From Ovis canadensis (lineage: Eukaryota; Chordata; Mammalia; Artiodactyla; Bovidae): a stretch of 64,000 bases of DNA. The stretch lies in NCBI RefSeq assembly GCF_042477335.2, contig NC_091246.1, positions 18,101,001 through 18,165,000 of the forward strand, read 5' to 3'. Below the pieces are notes generated by a model that saw nothing but the letters and a program-made list of their open reading frames with translations, did no database searches and had not been told where the DNA came from. Below, piece by piece: positions 21,131 to 32,519 of the stretch. Within the stretch, counting starts at the first letter, position 1. Each line of letters opens with the position of its first letter. A program made the translations under genes and the position numbers.

Positions 21131-21618
21131 TCGCTGGCTCCCACCTCCGTACAAATGCAGAGCAAGGATGAGTTTAATCTTTGGCCAGTAACTTAATGAA
21201 GTCCTTATAAAGGATGATTTCCCATCTTCAGCAAGGTATTTATGTGACTTGAGGTCGTGGTCTTTGAGGGTTTAGCCAGTTTTTTTTTTTTTTTTTTTTA
21301 GTAGTGGACTGGAAAGAACGTAATAGATTTGTCTGTGTAATGGATCAAGAAGAAACTGGAGTCTCAGGCAATCTGAAGGGAGGGACTGAGGAGGATAGTA
21401 TGGAAAGGGAAGAGAGAGGAGGATTAAGGATGCTGAGAGAAGGCTGAATCCTAATATGTGGGTGTGGTCAAAGGCCGTTTAAAGAATAGGGATGACTGAT
21501 AGTAAATTTAAAATTGATTGGGTGTTGTAACATAACCTTCCCTTTCCCTGAAGTTTCAGTAAAGTTTGCTACATATGAGAATACTTTGATAAATTTTGTG
21601 AGGATATTAAATTGAGTT
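21131..21618. other. Unique stretch with poly-T
   Basis: A 20-T run at 21280-21299 is preceded by CTTTGAGGGTTTAGCCAG. It could be the tail of an unrecognised antisense retrocopy, but no body can be named. Confidence 0.35.
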
Positions 21619-21626
21619 AAACATTT

Positions 21627-22487
21627 AAACTTATATGCAGAGTACATCATGAGAAATGCTGGACTTGATGAAGCACAAGCAGGAATCCAGATTGCCAGGA
21701 GAAATATCAATAACCTCAGATATGCAGATGACACCACCCTTATGGCAGGAAGCAAAGAACGAAAGAGCCTCTTGATGAAAGTAAAAGAGGAGAGTTAAAC
21801 AGTTGGCTCAAAATTCAACATTCAGAAAACTAAGATCATGGCATCTGGTCCCATCACTTCATGGCAAATAGATGGGGAAACAGTGACAGACTTTATTTTT
21901 GTGGGCTCCAAAATCACTGCAGATGGTGACTGCAGCCATGAAATTAAAAGATGCTTACTCCTTGGAAGGAAAGTTATGACCAATCTAGATAGCATATTAG
22001 AAAGCAGAGACATTACTTTGCCAAGAAAGGTTTGTCTAGTCAAAGCTATGGTTTTTCCAGTAGTCATATATGGATGTGAGAGTTGGACTGTGAAGAAAGC
22101 TGAGTGCCGAAGAATTGATGCTTTTGAATTGTGGTATTGGAGAAGACTCTCGAAAGTTCCTTGGACTACAAGGTGATCCAACCAGTCCATCCTAAAGGAA
22201 ATCAGTCCTGAATATTCATTGGAAGGACTGATGCTGAAGCTGCAACTCCAATACTTTAGCCACCTGATGCGAAGAACTGACCCATTTGAAAAGACCGTGA
22301 TGTTGGGAAAGATAGAAGTGGGAGGAGAAGGGGATGACAGAGGATGAGATGGTTGGATGGCATCACTGACTCAATGGACATGAGTTTGAGTAAACTCTGG
22401 GAGTTGGTGATGGACAGGGAGGCCTGGCGTGCTGCAGTCCATGGGGTCACAAAGAGTCGGACATGACTCAGCGACTGAACTGAACTG
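21627..22487 (+). mobile_element. BovB LINE, 5'-truncated, 0.86 kb
   Basis: Sense BovB from the end of the reverse-transcriptase palm (ACTTATATGCAGAGTACATC) to the GAACTGAACTGA terminus. Target-site duplication AAACATTT at 21619-21626 and 22488-22495. Confidence 0.92.
21640..22250 (+). pseudogene. BovB reverse transcriptase C-terminal remnant
   Basis: Encodes the YADD region near 21720-21731 (TATGCAGATGAC), then an in-frame stop (AGTTAA at about 21794) where family copies read a Ser-Glu pair. A second open frame, 21838-22176 (112 codons), covers the thumb/C-terminal region (MASGPITSWQIDGET, RRIDAFELWYWRRL). Broken and truncated, so non-functional. Confidence 0.8.
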
Positions 22488-22495
22488 AAACATTT

Positions 22496-23344
22496 GGGAG
22501 ACACAATGTACAGATGAAAACAGTCCTCAGAATAATTCTGAAGAAGCCGATATTTAGAGCCTAAGCTAATCAAGAAATATGAGGTACCCTTGGAAATTGA
22601 AGGAGATATCCAAGTATGTTTAGCTGTAATTGGCTTTACTTTGTACTGCCAAACTGAGGCAAGGCTGCTCCCTCTTCTCTTCATGTAAACCCAATATTTA
22701 GCTTATTGACCACTGGTTTTAGAAGAGGTTCCCTCAGACCAGGAAGTTATCAGAGGAGGAAGTGGAGAAGTTGCTTCAAGTCTGGAGGCTCTCTGGCCAC
22801 AGCTGAAGAAGCATATATTGTTATGGTTAAGGAAGACCCCATCCCTGGGTCCTTTGTTCCCTGTGTTGGAAATTCTCTTAAAGAAAGGTAATTTGCAATA
22901 AATGAGTGCTTTCCAAACACTGGCTGAAATGTCCTGAAGGAGGTGGAAGTAAGAGAGGCTTTTGAGGGATGGGATGCTTGGGATGACTATAGCGGGCAGC
23001 CTAGTGGGTATAGGGAGACAGGTGAGAGGGTGCTGCAGGAGGTGTGAACTGCAGGGAAACGGGGACACCAAGGTCACAGGGTCCTCCAAAGCCCAGGGAA
23101 GCTGTAGTGTGGCTGCTGGCATGATTGCTCTGCTCTGTCCCACTCGAAGCACCTGGCCTCATTGCAGGTCCTCCAGGCAACCTCAGGTGGGCTCGGAAGG
23201 CCTTTGAGAATTGTCAAGGGCCATGGAATTGACCTGGAGCAAAAAACATTATTAAAACCTAGGAAATGCTTGGCAGAGATGTGTCCCCCCCCATCCCAAA
23301 GCCTTTGGGGGGAACTGTAGCTGTAAACTGACATTTATTGGAGG
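22496..23344. other. Unique stretch, no gene supported
   Basis: No repeat is recognised. The minus-strand frame 23152-22703 (first ATG about 10 codons in) shows no domain, and without splice context it is not called. Confidence 0.4.
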
Positions 23345-23500
23345 AGCCAGAGAAAGGTAGTATGGTAAGACAGACCCTCGTATGGAACCTGCTATTAGTT
23401 ACCTTCTTTAAATCTCAATTTTCTCAAGTATAAAATGACATTTACCTCGCAGGGTTATTTATAAGATAAAATGAGACATTGCAGGTGAGCATGTTTTGAA
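23345..23500 (+). mobile_element. MIR SINE
   Basis: Sense MIR: CTTCTTTAAATCTCAATTTT, CTCAAGTATAAAATGACATT and the CGCAGGGTTATTTATAAGAT block. Confidence 0.7.
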
Positions 23501-24520
23501 ATATAAATAAACTACAGAAATGTTACTCCTATTACTGAGAAACCATTATTAGGGCATTATTCATAATTAGTCATCTCAATTTCCAGCTACATTTCAGTAG
23601 TGAATATCTAACCTCACCCCGAAGGAGAAATCAGTAGCATCAGCTGGTTCACTATCTTTTATTTCATAATTAGTTACACTGAATCTTTCCACTGTGCTGC
23701 AATACAAAGAGAGAGATGAGGTGAGCCAGCTGGCCACTGGGGAAAGTGCTTTCTCATCTATTAGAGTATCTTCCTCATCCATTAAAAGGTTTACCTGTGA
23801 TTGGATGCTTTTTTCATTTGCTCCCTCCCCTTTCTTCCTTTGGCAAGTCTCTTTATCCTTCAGTCAAATTATAAATAATTTCCCAGATGCAGACAACCTT
23901 CTCTTGAGTCCTTCTGCACCCATCCCATCAACCCTCCTTTAAGTACTGATGCATTTTCCACTCTCACATTCTGGCAACTTCAGCTCCCAAATAGAGATAT
24001 TTAATAGCCATTCTGCTCTATAACAAAAAATCAATATACTAAAGGAAAATATAGATTTCCAGGGTGGAACAAAAAGGTTCTAGGAAGCAGAACATCTGTC
24101 ACCTTCACAAGCTGTGCCAAAGATTCTCATGAGACAATCTCAGAGTTCGTTGGCATTTTCTCCTCTTTTACTTCATGAACATTTAAGGTAAAGAGCTGTG
24201 ATGACTTGTTTTGTATTCATTTGACAGATTCAGAATTACAAAATACATTTGTAGGAAATATAGGAATTTAAAAATATACAACTTGGAAGCATCAGTCATA
24301 AGCACGGCATCATCAGAAGGCAAATTAATTGTACCCAGTGTGTAGAGACTGTGGGCCTGAGGAAGATGGAGTATCGTTTTTTTTAAAATTAAAGTTGATG
24401 TGAAGTCTATAAACTGATAAACATTAAAAACAGTTAATATAGGTTATTTTATTCCTACTTTAGTGACCACTTGAACCTTCTATTGCTTTAACTTCCACCT
24501 CATTCCATTCATAACCAGAC
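23501..24520. other. Unique stretch, no gene supported
   Basis: About 1 kb of AT-rich sequence without recognisable repeats, RNA genes or exons. Confidence 0.4.
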
Positions 24521-24755
24521 TTAATAATAGCTGTAATTGTTGAACATTTGTTTTCTTCCAAGTGTTGGGCTTATTTACATACTTTATCACATTTAATCCT
24601 CATATTACCCAATAAAGTCTTATTTCTGTCAATCTTGAGAATGAGGAAGTGCAAGCAAGGGGATGTTAAAGAATTTGTCCAACATTACCATTCTCATGAG
24701 TAGCAGAGCTGGCAAGAGGACTTGGCTTGTCTGGCTCCAAAGTCCCTGCTCTGCA
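24521..24755 (-). mobile_element. MIR SINE, near full length
   Basis: Antisense MIR: TAATAGCTGTAATTGTTGAA, CATTTAATCCTCATATTACC, CAGAGCTGGCAAGAGGACTT and the CCAAAGTCCCTGCTCTGC end. Confidence 0.82.
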
Positions 24756-25049
24756 GCATTATTTAGAATTCCTTCCCTTGTTGCTGACACAATAGCTTCA
24801 ATTCCCCACTCCATATCTGCGCTCCTCATTCCAATAAGCTGCTTTGGTAATACTGCTTTCTTCTTGAACAAACCCAATCATAATTATAATAATAACAATA
24901 TGAGTTACACAGGAAGATCTACTATATTCCTATCGTGGGGCTAAACTCTCATACAGTTAAATTCAGGTCTGGTGAACCCCCTCACTTCTGTCCCTTCTTC
25001 ATTATCATCATATGTAAGAAAACCAGGGGAAAAAAATGAAAAAAAAAAA

Positions 25050-25200
25050 TTGGACCAAGAATCAAAGACCTAGAGTCCCTTAGTTGCAAAATTAAAATAA
25101 CAACCACTTTCTGTGTTCTTCACAGAGTAATTGTGAGGATTAAATTAGATAATGCATATAATAATGCTTTGGAAACTGGCCTGGTCTCTACAAAGTATTC
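25050..25200 (+). mobile_element. MIR SINE, degraded
   Basis: Sense MIR tail: CAGAGTAATTGTGAGGATTA, AATTAGATAATGCATATAAT and AATGCTTTGGAA. The 5' half is weak. Confidence 0.6.
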
Positions 25201-25350
25201 CTGTAAGCTATGTTAATGTCTAGCTGTATGACCTTGACAAGTCAACAGCTCCCAAGCTCGGTTTCATTACCTCCAATGGGAATCAAAGTTCCTACCACTC
25301 AGGGGTGTTACAAGGATTAAGAGCTTTGTAATCCACAGTACAGGGCATTT
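25201..25350 (+). mobile_element. MIR SINE
   Basis: A second sense MIR directly after the first: CTAGCTGTATGACCTTGACA, GGTTTCATTACCTCCAATGG and GGTGTTACAAGGATTAAGAG. Confidence 0.72.
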
Positions 25351-25654
25351 GAATCTGTATTTCACTGATACTCTTTTAAAACATGTTTTCAAGGCCATGT
25401 TCTTTCCAAGTTTCTCAAGCATCTCTTCTCTTTCCCTTCCTCATTCTCCTTTGCTGACAGTCTCTCCTATTCAACATCCCTGAGTCGTCTGAAACTTCAG
25501 CTCTCTAGCCTGTCTCCACGTTCACTTCCATTGAGGGCTTTCCACCTTACGGGAGCCAAGCCACCATTTTATCCCTTCTAGTTCCTGTCCTGTGCTACAA
25601 GTCTCCCCAGTTTCTGACCTTTCTTTGACATCTTTTAGCTCAATGCTGGGCAGA
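25351..25654. other. Pyrimidine-rich unique stretch
   Basis: C+T-rich sequence at 25410-25560. No feature recognised. Confidence 0.3.
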
Positions 25655-25770
25655 AAGTTAAAATGCAGATTCTGATTCCCAGGGCTGGAGTGGGGCCTGA
25701 ATTTGCATTTCTAACAGTCTCCAGGTGACATTAATGCTGCTGGCCTGAGGACTGTGCTTTGAAGAGCAAA
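25655..25770 (-). mobile_element. MER5-type hAT-Charlie DNA transposon
   Basis: Non-autonomous DNA transposon fossil, antisense: GGGGCCTGAATTTGCATTTC, TAACAGTCTCCAGGTGACAT, TAATGCTGCTGGCCTGAGGA and CTGTGCTTTGAA. The exact subfamily is not certain. Confidence 0.7.
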
Positions 25771-25775
25771 AATCT

Positions 25776-26501
25776 AGCCTGTGAGTGACCCCCAGAAATC
25801 ACCTACCTGACCAGTACGACTCATCTTGCAGGCTTCACAGCAGCTTCCAGAGTCTTTTCAGCTGGACTTTATCCATTCTACCCCTTCTCCCTGTGACAGA
25901 GCCTCCCCTCCCCATCTTTAGTGGGTACCTGGCCATGGAATAAAGACAACATGTCCAAGTCTCCCTACCAGCTATGAATGGCCATGGGACTACACTCTGG
26001 ATGTAAGCAGAAACATTTTGTGATACTTTCAGGAAGAATTCTTAAAGGGAGAGGATGTATCCACTTCGCCCTTTCCTCCTTCCTGTTGATTGCAGTGTAG
26101 TCATGGTGGCCGAAGCACATCAGTCACCTTAGTTTGTGAGGCAGGTGAGACATGCCGAGCATAGAACAGCGACAGCAGAGAATGAGCCTGAGTTCCTGGT
26201 GTCGTGGAGAGCTGCACCCACTCTGCATTGACTGCCTCCAGACTCCTTCCCTGTGAGCAGGAAATGCAAGTCCTGCATTACTGATTCTTCATTGCTCACA
26301 GTTTAGTCCTAACTATCAGGTCCTGCTCACCACTGAACTCCTCTCCTTGCTTGTGTGGAGGGGTGGCAACTGATGTGCTCCACCTGAGCCTCTGAGAAGT
26401 ACAGTGGTTTCAGTCCACCTCCATGCTCTCTCTGAGTCACATCTCCAGCCCAGAGGTCTTCCTTATTTCCCTAATCTTGTTTTCTCACCCAAACCCTGTG
26501 C
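25776..26501. other. Unassigned; possible old LTR-like repeat
   Basis: Blocks at about 25910-26230 (GTGGGTACCTGGCCATGG, CTTTCAGGAAGAATTCTTAA, GATGTATCCACTTCGCCC) resemble a dispersed mammalian repeat that cannot be named with confidence. No gene is seen. Confidence 0.3.
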
Positions 26502-26661
26502 CAATGGTCCTCATCTGGTGTCTTTTTTGAGATACAGACTGTTGGGCCTGGGCCTGGAGTTTCTGGCACTAGGGGAGGGGGCCCCAGCAATCTGTATTTT
26601 AACATATACCTTCAGTGATTTTGGTGCAGAGCATTTGTGGGCCACATGTTGAGAAACACTG
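26502..26661 (+). mobile_element. MER5-type hAT-Charlie DNA transposon
   Basis: Sense fossil: TGGTCCTCATCTGGTG start, GGGGGCCCCAGCAATCTGTA, TTTTAACATATACCTTCAGT and the terminal GTTGAGAAACACTG. Opposite orientation to the copy at 25655. Confidence 0.75.
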
Positions 26662-26667
26662 CCCAAC

Positions 26668-26960
26668 TTTTATTTTATTTTGCTAATTTATAAAATTACA
26701 AAACATTTCAATCCCATACAGAAAAACAAAATGAATATAACAAATACCTACAATGGAGCTTTGTCAAATTTTATTTAACTGTTGTAAAGTATTTCATACT
26801 TTTACAAACCTAAATTTATTCTTCTGTTGATGGACATTTAGGTTTTTCCCAAATTTTGGCTGTTACAAATAATTCTGGAATGAATGAACATTCTTAAATA
26901 TAGCTCCTTATGTATACTTGGGGGGATTTAAAATTTAAATCTTATAACAACCTCAAGAGG
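26668..26960 (-). mobile_element. Old L1 3' fragment
   Basis: Antisense L1M-like sequence: CTTCTGTTGATGGACATTTA, GGTTTTTCCCAAATTTTGGC, TGTTACAAATAATTCTGGAA. Confidence 0.55.
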
Positions 26961-27955
26961 CTGCCTGAAGGCGTAGTAATCTCCACAAAACCTTTCTAGC
27001 ATCTTCCTCCAATTGTTCTTATTACCACTCAGCATTTCCTTTCTCTGCATCACACACTTAAGTGTCTCTGTAATTCATGTTAAAAACAACCGGCGTGGTG
27101 GATATTGTTAGTTCCTGTCTCATATCCATTCACCCTCTTTTCATTATTACCAGAACGTCAGTTTGTTTGGGATGGCAGCATGCCCAGTTTTTGAAAAAAC
27201 AAACACATTACTCTCTATCTCTCAGGCAGCTGCTTTGGGGGTAGAGTTGGGGTGAGGGTAGTGTGAGGCTACTTGGGGATCTGCTGGGGAGTCTTCTGAG
27301 CAGTTACTGGAAAGTCTTGTTTTCTTGATACCTATGCTGTTCCCTTTCTCTTCTTCCTCCCCTTCTTCCTTCTCCTTCTTTTTGTCTAAAATAAGGGTGA
27401 GAGGCTGGAGGTAGGGCCCCTGCCTTGACCCATATGTGGATTCTGGAGAAGTAAAAAAAGACAGAGGGAGTCTGCGTCCTTGATGGCATTATGGAGCCTC
27501 CATACAACCCCAAGTGCTCACTAGAGAAAGAAACCTATATTTGATTAAGCCTTTTGTACTCAATTTTCTGTTCCATGCAGGCAAAACAATCCCTATCTGC
27601 TACTAAGAATTTCACTTTACTTCTTTGTGTTTGCCCTATCTTTCTCTCAGTCTGTTATGGACTGGAGCTTTCCCTTCTATCAGAACAGATTCTTGGAGTG
27701 TGCTGGTCTGAATATAGGTCATGATAGGTGAATGGTTTTGGCTAATTAACTAAAATTTGATTTAAGATGGTAAATTCCAGGCAATTTGAGGGTATCTTGA
27801 AACTCTTTCATTGAATAATTCAGATTCTCTGCCACAAGAGATTCTTGACTTTAATCTGACTCTTAGGAAATAGCTCTGGTCAACAAGTGAGCTCTTACAG
27901 CTGAAGTACTGATTTAAACATTGTCTTCATAAACTTAAATTTCTGTGTGCTTAAG
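26961..27955. other. Unique stretch, no gene supported
   Basis: About 1 kb without a recognised repeat. A CT-rich tract lies at 27340-27385. Confidence 0.4.
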
Positions 27956-28984
27956 TAAAGAGATGGGAATACCAGACCACCTGACCTGCCTCTTGAGGAA
28001 CCTATATGCAGGTCAGGAGGCAACAGTTAGAACTGGACATGGAACAAAAGACTGGTTCCAAATAGGAAAAGGAGTACGTCAAGGCTGTATATTGTCACCC
28101 TGCTTATTTAACTTATATGCAGAGTACATCATGAGAAACGCTGGGCTGGAAGAAGCACAAGCTGGAATCAAGATTGCCGGGAGAAATATCAACAACTTCA
28201 GATACGCAGATGATACCATACTTATGGCAGAAAGTGAAGAGGAACCAAAAAGCCTCTTGATGAAAGTGAAAGAGGAGAGTGAAAAAGTTGGCTTAAAGCT
28301 CAACATTCAGAAAACGAAGATCATGGCATCTTGTCCCATCACTTCATGGGAAATAGATGGGGAAACAGTGGAAACAGTGTCAGATTTTATTTTGGGGGGC
28401 TCCAAAATCACTGCAGAAGGTGATTGCAGCCATGAAATTAAAAGACATTTACTCCTTGGAAGGAAAGTTATGACCAACCTAGATAGCATATTAAAAAGCA
28501 GAGATATTATTTTGCTGACTAAGGTCCGTCTAGTCAAGGCTATGGTTTCTCCAGTGGTTACATATGGATGTGAGAGTTGGACTGTGAAGAAAGCTGAGTG
28601 CCAAAGAACTGATGCTTCTAATCTGTGGTGTTGGAGAAGACTCTTGAGAGTCCCTTGGACTGCAAGGAGATCCAACCAGTCCATTCTGAAGGAGATCAGT
28701 CCTGGGTGTTCATTGGAAGGAATTATGCTAAAGCTGAAACTCCAAAACTTTGGCCACCTCATGTGAAGAGTTGACTCATTGGAAAAGACTCTGATGCTGG
28801 GAGGGATTGAGGGCAGGAGGAGAAGGGGATGACAGAGGATGAGATGGCTGGATGGCATCACTGACTCAATGGACATGAGTCGGAGTAAACTCCGGGAGTT
28901 GGTGATGGACAGGGAGGCCTGGCGTGCTGCGATTCATGGGGTCACAAAGAGTCGGACATGACTGAGTGACTGAACTGAACTGAA
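27956..28984 (+). mobile_element. BovB LINE, 5'-truncated, 1.03 kb
   Basis: Sense BovB from the reverse-transcriptase palm (AAAGAGATGGGAATACC) to the GAACTGAACTGAA terminus. Best-preserved BovB frame in the window. Confidence 0.93.
27957..28766 (+). pseudogene. BovB reverse transcriptase, longest open frame
   Basis: An open frame of about 270 codons; the first few residues come from host flank. It carries MGIPDHL, the RQGCIL block (residues 45-50), catalytic YADD (87-90), TSWEIDGETVETVSDF, and the C-terminal GCESWTVKKAECQRTDAS and VPWTARRSNQ blocks. It ends at TGA 28764-28766, where family copies have an arginine codon (CGA to TGA, a CpG transition). The N-terminal endonuclease and the first reverse-transcriptase motifs are absent, and no start context is evident. 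Relatively young by its few lesions, but not functional. The minus-strand frame 28876-28307 (189 codons) is its antisense shadow. Confidence 0.88.
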
Positions 28985-29518
28985 GTGAAATTTTAAATGG
29001 TAACATAAATCCTAACACTTAGAATGAGATCTAATATAATAATCACTTATTTCCTTCAAAATTAGGATTCGCTTCTCAGGTTGGAAATTCAAATGACATG
29101 GAAAGAGGTTTTTGATAGTTCTGCTGAAACATATCAATATCTAGACAGACTGTGCCATTTTGAATGGTGTGCAGTAGTGTCCATTGATGTTTCATTTCGA
29201 TCCTATCAGCATCTTCCCAATAAGTGCACACGTACTTTCCTACCTGGCTTCAGTAATGCCAAGCTACCTCACAAGAAGGCTTTGAAGAAACAGTAATGAA
29301 TACGATTGTCATGCACTTTAAAAATATAAACTGCTACCACGATGCACAAAGCAATGATATGGCATCATTTGTTCGAAACATATTGTTCAATGCAACTCTA
29401 GAAAAGGTACTAAAGTCATAAAATAGTCATCTAGCTATGTTCAATGGACAATCAAAGCTAAAACAATCTGGATTGTTTTGGAAAACGTTAATTTTTCATT
29501 TTTAATTGTCACTTTTAA
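28985..29518 (+). other. Unidentified short open frame in unique sequence
   Basis: The frame from ATG 29093 to TAA 29294-29296 (67 codons) begins MTWKEVFDSSAETYQYLDRL and ends in a lysine-rich KKALKKQ. It is open upstream to a CAG|G acceptor-like site at 29079/29080. It matches none of the repeats here and no family I recognise. A second open stretch lies just past the stop. It could be a retrocopy scrap, a real terminal exon or chance. Confidence 0.25.
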
Positions 29519-29656
29519 AAATGTATCTTTATTTATTTGATTGCACCAGGTCTTAGCTGTGCCATGTGGGATCTAGTTCCCTGACCAAGGATCAAACCCT
29601 AGCCCCCTGCACTGGGAGTGTGAGTCTTAGCCACTGGACCACCAGGGAGGCCCTAA
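29519..29656 (-). mobile_element. CHR SINE
   Basis: Antisense tRNA-derived SINE: GGATCTAGTTCCCTGACC, AAGGATCAAACCCTAGCCCC, CACTGGACCACCAGGGAGGC head. Confidence 0.85.
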
Positions 29657-30729
29657 CTTTTCCTTTTAATGATGTTTTGGTATCATCTTACCTCTGATTT
29701 AAACAATAATTCATGTGAGAATATAAGGTTCATACTTAACAGTTAGTCATTTGAATGAATTATACTCATAAACGAATTAATAGTTTAAAATTGGTAATAG
29801 GTTACAGATGAGCTGTTACTTATGAAAATTTAAAAAACATTGCAATTCATCTTAAAAAACAGAATCTCCCTCCAAATAAGGCATTCTTTGTTTTTCTAGT
29901 AACACAGTTCATTCATTAGTTCTGCAAAGAGTTAGACAACTACTATCATCCAGGCTTGGGGACAGGAACTAGGGAGAAGTGTTGTGGGGATAATGGGGCA
30001 CAACATCTGTGAAAACACCTGGTATTCTCTCGGTTGCTACTCAAGAGAACCAATAACAAAGGGGCCTCAGGGTAATAGAGGAGGCGTCTAGAATAAGGAG
30101 AAGATGGGAAAGATGCCACGGTCTGTTCTGATAAGGGCTTTGAAATGGAAAATGGGAATGTGAGGATTGCTCCTTAAAACAGTGGGCAAATCACTGCAGT
30201 GCCTGAGGCCAGGGAGGACTACCACTCAATGGACTGAGGATTTGCGATAATGAATCAAACATGAACTTCCACCATGTATGGATTGCAAACATGTTTGCCA
30301 GTGAGCACCTACCCTGATCAAGAGGACTTTAAACTGACCCTCGTTGGGGAGGGGGAAATGCCCAGATCAACCTGTTAAGCAAGTAACCATGAAGTATACA
30401 CAGTCCCGAGAGAAGGAAATAGGCGTGGGAGTTGCCTAATGAGTCACATGAAGAAATAATAGGGGAGGGAGTTGGAAACAATACTTAGAGCTTCAGATAT
30501 CCATATACCAATAGGATATGCATAGGTAATAAACAACATGCAGTTGACATGATAACAGGACAGTAAATCAAGTGTCTCAAGGTGCATTGAACTGTGGTAG
30601 TATGGGAATCAACCCACTTGCTGCCAGACCCTATTGCATCAGATATAAGAACGTGTCTGATACCAAATGTGAGTCATTTATTAATAGCATGGTGCCTAAC
30701 ACAGAGTTGGTTATATAGAAAAATTAGCT
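29657..30729. other. Unique stretch, no gene supported
   Basis: Weak antisense L2-like sequence is possible at about 29905-29990 (CATCCAGGCTTGGGGACAGG). An L2-tail-like block lies at 30690-30715. Otherwise nothing. Confidence 0.35.
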
Positions 30730-31708
30730 TGATATAAATTCCTGATCTTCTCTTCACCCCTACTTCCATCTCAGTAAATACACCATAATCCATCCAGCTT
30801 TGCAAGCCCAGAAATCCAGCACCCTTCTAACTTTTAAAAGCACACATCACATCTTGTTGACTTTACCTGATACATACGCCATCAGGTCATTTCTGTCTCT
30901 CTACTTTAGTACATCACCACCATCTCTGGGTCTATTCCAATAGTTTCTCAGTGAGTCTCCCCAGGTATACTCTTAACCCCATCCCCATCTATTCCTTACC
31001 ATGCAGTTAGGGACTTTGTTTTAACACAAAATCCATTCATGTCTTCTCTTATGTTTCCACTGTTTTTCCATCCACAGGTTCCCATCACTCAGGGTAAAAA
31101 AGACAAAAGGCTACACTTTAATATAGCTGACAGTGTCTGTGTTCTAGCTTCCACTCGCCTCTTCAGTCACACCTCTCTGTCCTTTCCCACCAACTTTTAG
31201 CTCCTAAAATATGCCAGGCTCCTTCTTTCCTTAAGATCTGTGAAGACATTACTTTGCCTAAAATGCTTTTCTCTGTCATCTTTGCCTCATTCTCTCCTAT
31301 ATCAGTTTACCTATCGATTTTCTCTTAGAAAGCCTTCCCTGACCACCGGGTAAGGGAGTTCTCCTAGAACACATACTTGTAGCATTCTCATCACAGTTTG
31401 TAACTAGTTTTTGTAAAATCATTTCTTTAATGGCTGTTTCTCCAACAAGACTTATAAAAAACGTTAAGAGCAGGGACTATGTCTGCTTTGCACACAGTTG
31501 TAGCCCTGCTGCTGCTGCTGCTAAGTTGCGTCAGTCGTGTCTGACTCTGTGCGACCCCACAGACAGCAGCTCACCAGGCTCCTCTGTCCCTGGGATTCTT
31601 CAGGCAAGAATATCGGAGTCGGCTGCCATTTCCTTCTCCAGCTGTATCCCTAAGACCTGGCAAAATGCCAAGCAAATGGTGAATACTCTGTATTTGATAA
31701 ATAAACAA
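30730..31708 (+). mobile_element. L2 LINE fossil, about 0.85 kb, with a SINE inside
   Basis: Sense L2 from late ORF2 to the 3' UTR: CTTGTTGACTTTACCTGATA, TATGCCAGGCTCCTTCTTTC, GAAAGCCTTCCCTGACCACC, TAACTAGTTTTTGTAAAATC and AAGAGCAGGGACTATGTCTG. A Bov-A SINE (31507-31640) interrupts it, and the L2 resumes with CTGTATCCCTAAGACCTGGC. Confidence 0.75.
31507..31640 (-). mobile_element. Bov-A SINE monomer inside L2
   Basis: Antisense Bov-A with a (GCT)n tail at 31507-31521. The flanks AGTTGTAGCCC and AGCTGTATCCC look like a decayed target-site duplication. Confidence 0.85.
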
Positions 31709-31862
31709 AGCATCTATGATATACATCAGATTTAAATATTAAATTAAAAGTTATTGTACAGGATGTTGATAGAGTGAATACTATGTAGTTGATAAATAAA
31801 GCATCTATGATATACATCAGATTTAAGTATTAGATTAAAAATTATGGAACAGGACTGTGTGT
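31681..31862 (+). repeat. Tandem duplication, ~95-bp unit
   Basis: Unit 1 at 31681-31775 and unit 2 from 31776 to about 31862 share GAATACT, GTAGTTGATAAATAAA-like, then an almost identical GCATCTATGATATACATCAG block (31720 and 31801 regions) and AGATTTAA. Differences are a few substitutions and short indels. The first unit begins in the L2 tail. Confidence 0.85.
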
Positions 31863-31865
31863 TTT

Positions 31866-32519
31866 GGGGCAGGTAAGCAAGGAGTAGATGAGAACTCCCT
31901 ACTTTGAACTCAATTTTGCTACGAATCTGAAACTACTCTTTAAAAAGTCTATTAAAATTTTTTAAGCTACTATGCAAAATTTCAAATGTATACAAAACTA
32001 GAGAGAATGAATGGATCTCCATGGACCAGCCAACTTAGATCTTAATATCACTTGAATGTTCAAGGTGACTAGTGAAATAATTTATTTTTAAATTGGCTTC
32101 AATTTTACAACTGACATAAAAATAGAATGATTTACATTTATATATTCTGTGAAATGATAAATCATAATTTTTTAAAAACATAATATAAGCCTTCACATTT
32201 GGGACTTTTCAGTCCCGAAGGGTCCTGGTGCACTCTCACAGCTCTCTGATTTCACAGGGCGCATAGCACTGGCTACTTCACTCTGTCATTTGGACATCAG
32301 AATGCACTGGTACCCTCAAGAGCATTTGAAGCCAACACTAAAACACTAATTCATTTCAATGATCACTCAATCTTACACTTCAGCAGTTTTAGACAAAAGT
32401 AAGACAGTTAGCCACTGTGAGTTACACACAAACACACGTATATACACACATACACACAGCTTTGAAAACACAGTGACTAAAATGTTTACCCATAGAAATA
32501 CTTACAGTTCCTTGAATGT
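31866..32519. other. AT-rich unique stretch with (CA)n
   Basis: An imperfect (CA)n tract lies at about 32424-32458. No gene recognised. Confidence 0.4.

Noticed and set aside
22703..23152. 149-codon minus-strand frame in unique sequence
   Set aside because: Opens with GTG and no domain, conservation or splice evidence is available.
28307..28876. 189-codon minus-strand frame
   Set aside because: It is the antisense shadow of the BovB reverse transcriptase at 27957-28766.
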